Assembly (NCBI GenBank): GCA_002712125.1
Contig: PASL01000019.1
Coordinates: 25,825 to 32,604 of the forward strand
Reading direction: 5' to 3'
Origin: Chloroflexota bacterium
Lineage (GTDB): Bacteria > Chloroflexota > Dehalococcoidia > Lucifugimonadales > Lucifugimonadaceae
Length of the DNA stretch: 6,780 nt
The translations under genes were made by a program, and so were the position numbers. The notes below the pieces were generated by a model. It was not told where the DNA came from and ran no database searches. It saw nothing but the letters and a program-made list of their open reading frames with translations. This document shows positions 6,002 through 6,780 of the stretch, piece by piece. Each line of letters starts with the position of its first letter. Position 1 is the first letter of the stretch.

Positions 6002-6214
6002 ATGAATAAGATTAGCGAAAATATAAAATTATTTCCTAGAATAAATAATGGAATTACATTCATGATAATTAGTATTATATTTTCGATCTTTCTACTAATT
6101 TATTTATCTGCTGGAATAGCTTTTGATAGGAGCATTCAAAGAACTAATATTGACCAAGATGCTGAAAAACAATGGTGGGAAGACCAAATTCTTTATATTT
6201 GCCCACTTCATTAG
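6002..6214 (+). CDS. 70-aa single-span membrane protein upstream of the MFS gene
   Basis: Small protein with a short basic N-terminal stretch (K3, K9, R13), one strongly hydrophobic segment at about 18-41 (ITFMIISIIFSIFLLIYLSAGI) and a polar C-terminal tail (42-70) with QWWEDQ at 57-62. The charge balance suggests N-terminus inside and tail outside. No lipobox is seen; an uncleaved anchor is more likely than a signal peptide. It is not a piece of the MFS protein, which has its own complete N-terminus. The stop is 6 bp before the MFS ATG, so the two are co-transcribed and probably translationally coupled. No known family is recognised. A role as accessory subunit of the transporter is inference. 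Confidence 0.6.
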   Translation: MNKISENIKLFPRINNGITFMIISIIFSIFLLIYLSAGIAFDRSIQRTNIDQDAEKQWWEDQILYICPLH

Positions 6215-6216
6215 GA
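6213..6216 (+). promoter_or_regulatory. Shine-Dalgarno site of the MFS gene
   Basis: AGGA overlaps the TAG stop of the preceding small gene and ends 4 bases before the ATG at 6221. It supports this start and coupling between the two genes. Confidence 0.6.
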
Positions 6217-6220
6217 AATA

Positions 6221-6780
6221 ATGGAAAAAACTTATAAAAATCATAATATTTACCATTATGCATGGATAATTGTTCTAATTTGTGCAGTTGTTCAAATGGT
6301 TGGAGCTGCAATAAGAATAGGCTTTGGAGTACTAGTAGACCCATTAGTTGAAATTTTTGGATGGTCAACAGGTTCTATTGGCCTAGCATACGCTCTAATG
6401 TCGATTATAACCGCCTTCACTTCACCTATTGCTGGTTACCTTTGTATCAAAATAGGTTGTAAAAAAACAATGATTTGGGGAACAATATTATTTTTCATTG
6501 GAATGATTTGGATATCTCAGATTAGTCAAATATGGGAGTTGTATATATCCTATGGATTGATTTTTGGAGTTGCTCAATCCTTTTTGTTAGTTCCAGCCGT
6601 ACCTATAGTTTCTAATTGGTTTGATAAATATCTTGGATTAGGAACAGGATTAATGATGGGAGCATGGAGTCTAGGGCCAGCAATATCTGTACAAATATTA
6701 GCAATATTTTTTGAAATATATGGTTGGAGAGATTCATTTATAATTATAGGAGTTGCTGGCACATTAGTTCTTTTATTATT
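6221..6780 (+). CDS. MFS transporter, 3'-truncated by window edge
   Basis: N-terminal 186 residues of a major facilitator superfamily carrier; the frame stays open to the right edge. About six membrane spans can be placed: roughly 14-36, 50-76, 82-98, 107-130, 138-163 and 171 onward, so about half of a 12-span protein is present. The start YAWIIVLICAVVQMVGAAIRIGFGV, here spanning 13-37, and the pattern NWFDKYLGLGTGLMMG with YGWRDSF (167-173) resemble the oxalate/formate-antiporter and monocarboxylate-type MFS families. The cytoplasmic loop 2-3, GYLCIKIGCKK (72-82), corresponds to MFS motif A but has Ile76 where an Asp is usual. Substrate unknown; a small organic acid is a guess from family resemblance. 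Six bp after the small membrane protein and divergent from the serine hydrolase. Confidence 0.88.
   Translation, partial: MEKTYKNHNIYHYAWIIVLICAVVQMVGAAIRIGFGVLVDPLVEIFGWSTGSIGLAYALMSIITAFTSPIAGYLCIKIGCKKTMIWGTILFFIGMIWISQISQIWELYISYGLIFGVAQSFLLVPAVPIVSNWFDKYLGLGTGLMMGAWSLGPAISVQILAIFFEIYGWRDSFIIIGVAGTLVLLL

Noticed and set aside
6144..6762. Minus-strand frames opposite the MFS gene (6144-6368 and 6574-6762)
   Set aside because: Antisense to the MFS coding sequence, which has clear family motifs and an RBS.
1..6780. Mobile element, CRISPR array, tRNA or rRNA
   Set aside because: No transposase, integrase, terminal repeats, regularly spaced repeats or recognisable RNA-gene sequence were found by eye on either strand.

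Overview
The window is AT-rich bacterial DNA: a sample at 541-600 is 40% GC, one at 3241-3300 is 23%, and the non-coding stretches are lower still. It is densely packed, with short spacers, Shine-Dalgarno sites of the AGGA/GAGG type and some TTG starts. Nothing resembles a plasmid, phage, transposon or CRISPR locus. The gene mix (class III aminotransferase, stand-alone FIST protein, nitroreductase, soluble beta-lactamase-fold serine hydrolase, tiny zinc ribbon, MFS carrier) fits a free-living, possibly marine, low-GC bacterium. A lineage such as SAR202-like Chloroflexota is conceivable, but that is a weak inference.

Layout. (1) 1-2284, plus strand: the 3' part of a glutamate-1-semialdehyde-aminomutase-like aminotransferase, then after 41 bp a FIST-domain sensor-like protein starting at TTG. 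(2) 2281-3984, minus strand: a tight three-gene unit read right to left, made of a CinA C-terminal (PncC)-like protein, an NMN adenylyltransferase-like nucleotidyltransferase overlapping it by 35 bp in another frame, and a nitroreductase 2 bp further on. The nitroreductase converges on the FIST gene and the two stop codons share TTAA. (3) 4075-4423, minus strand: two very small Cys-rich genes, a 57-aa zinc ribbon and a 52-aa Cys/His protein, each with a strong ribosome binding site. (4) 4554-5924, minus strand: a serine hydrolase of the class C beta-lactamase family without a signal peptide. (5) 5925-6001: a divergent promoter region. (6) 6002-6780, plus strand: a small single-span membrane protein followed after 6 bp by an MFS transporter that runs off the right edge.

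The most interesting element is the CinA-like/NMNAT-like pair. As I remember it, plants have a single fused protein of this two-part design (Arabidopsis At2g01220 type). Here the halves lie in different frames, with an overlap containing an A5 run that would join them if one base were lost. This could be a natural overlapping gene pair, a frameshift-dependent fusion, or a sequencing or assembly error. With the nitroreductase downstream, the unit suggests pyridine-nucleotide metabolism or repair, but the substrate is unknown. The serine hydrolase and the small-protein/MFS pair are divergently transcribed and may act together on an imported compound; this rests only on position.
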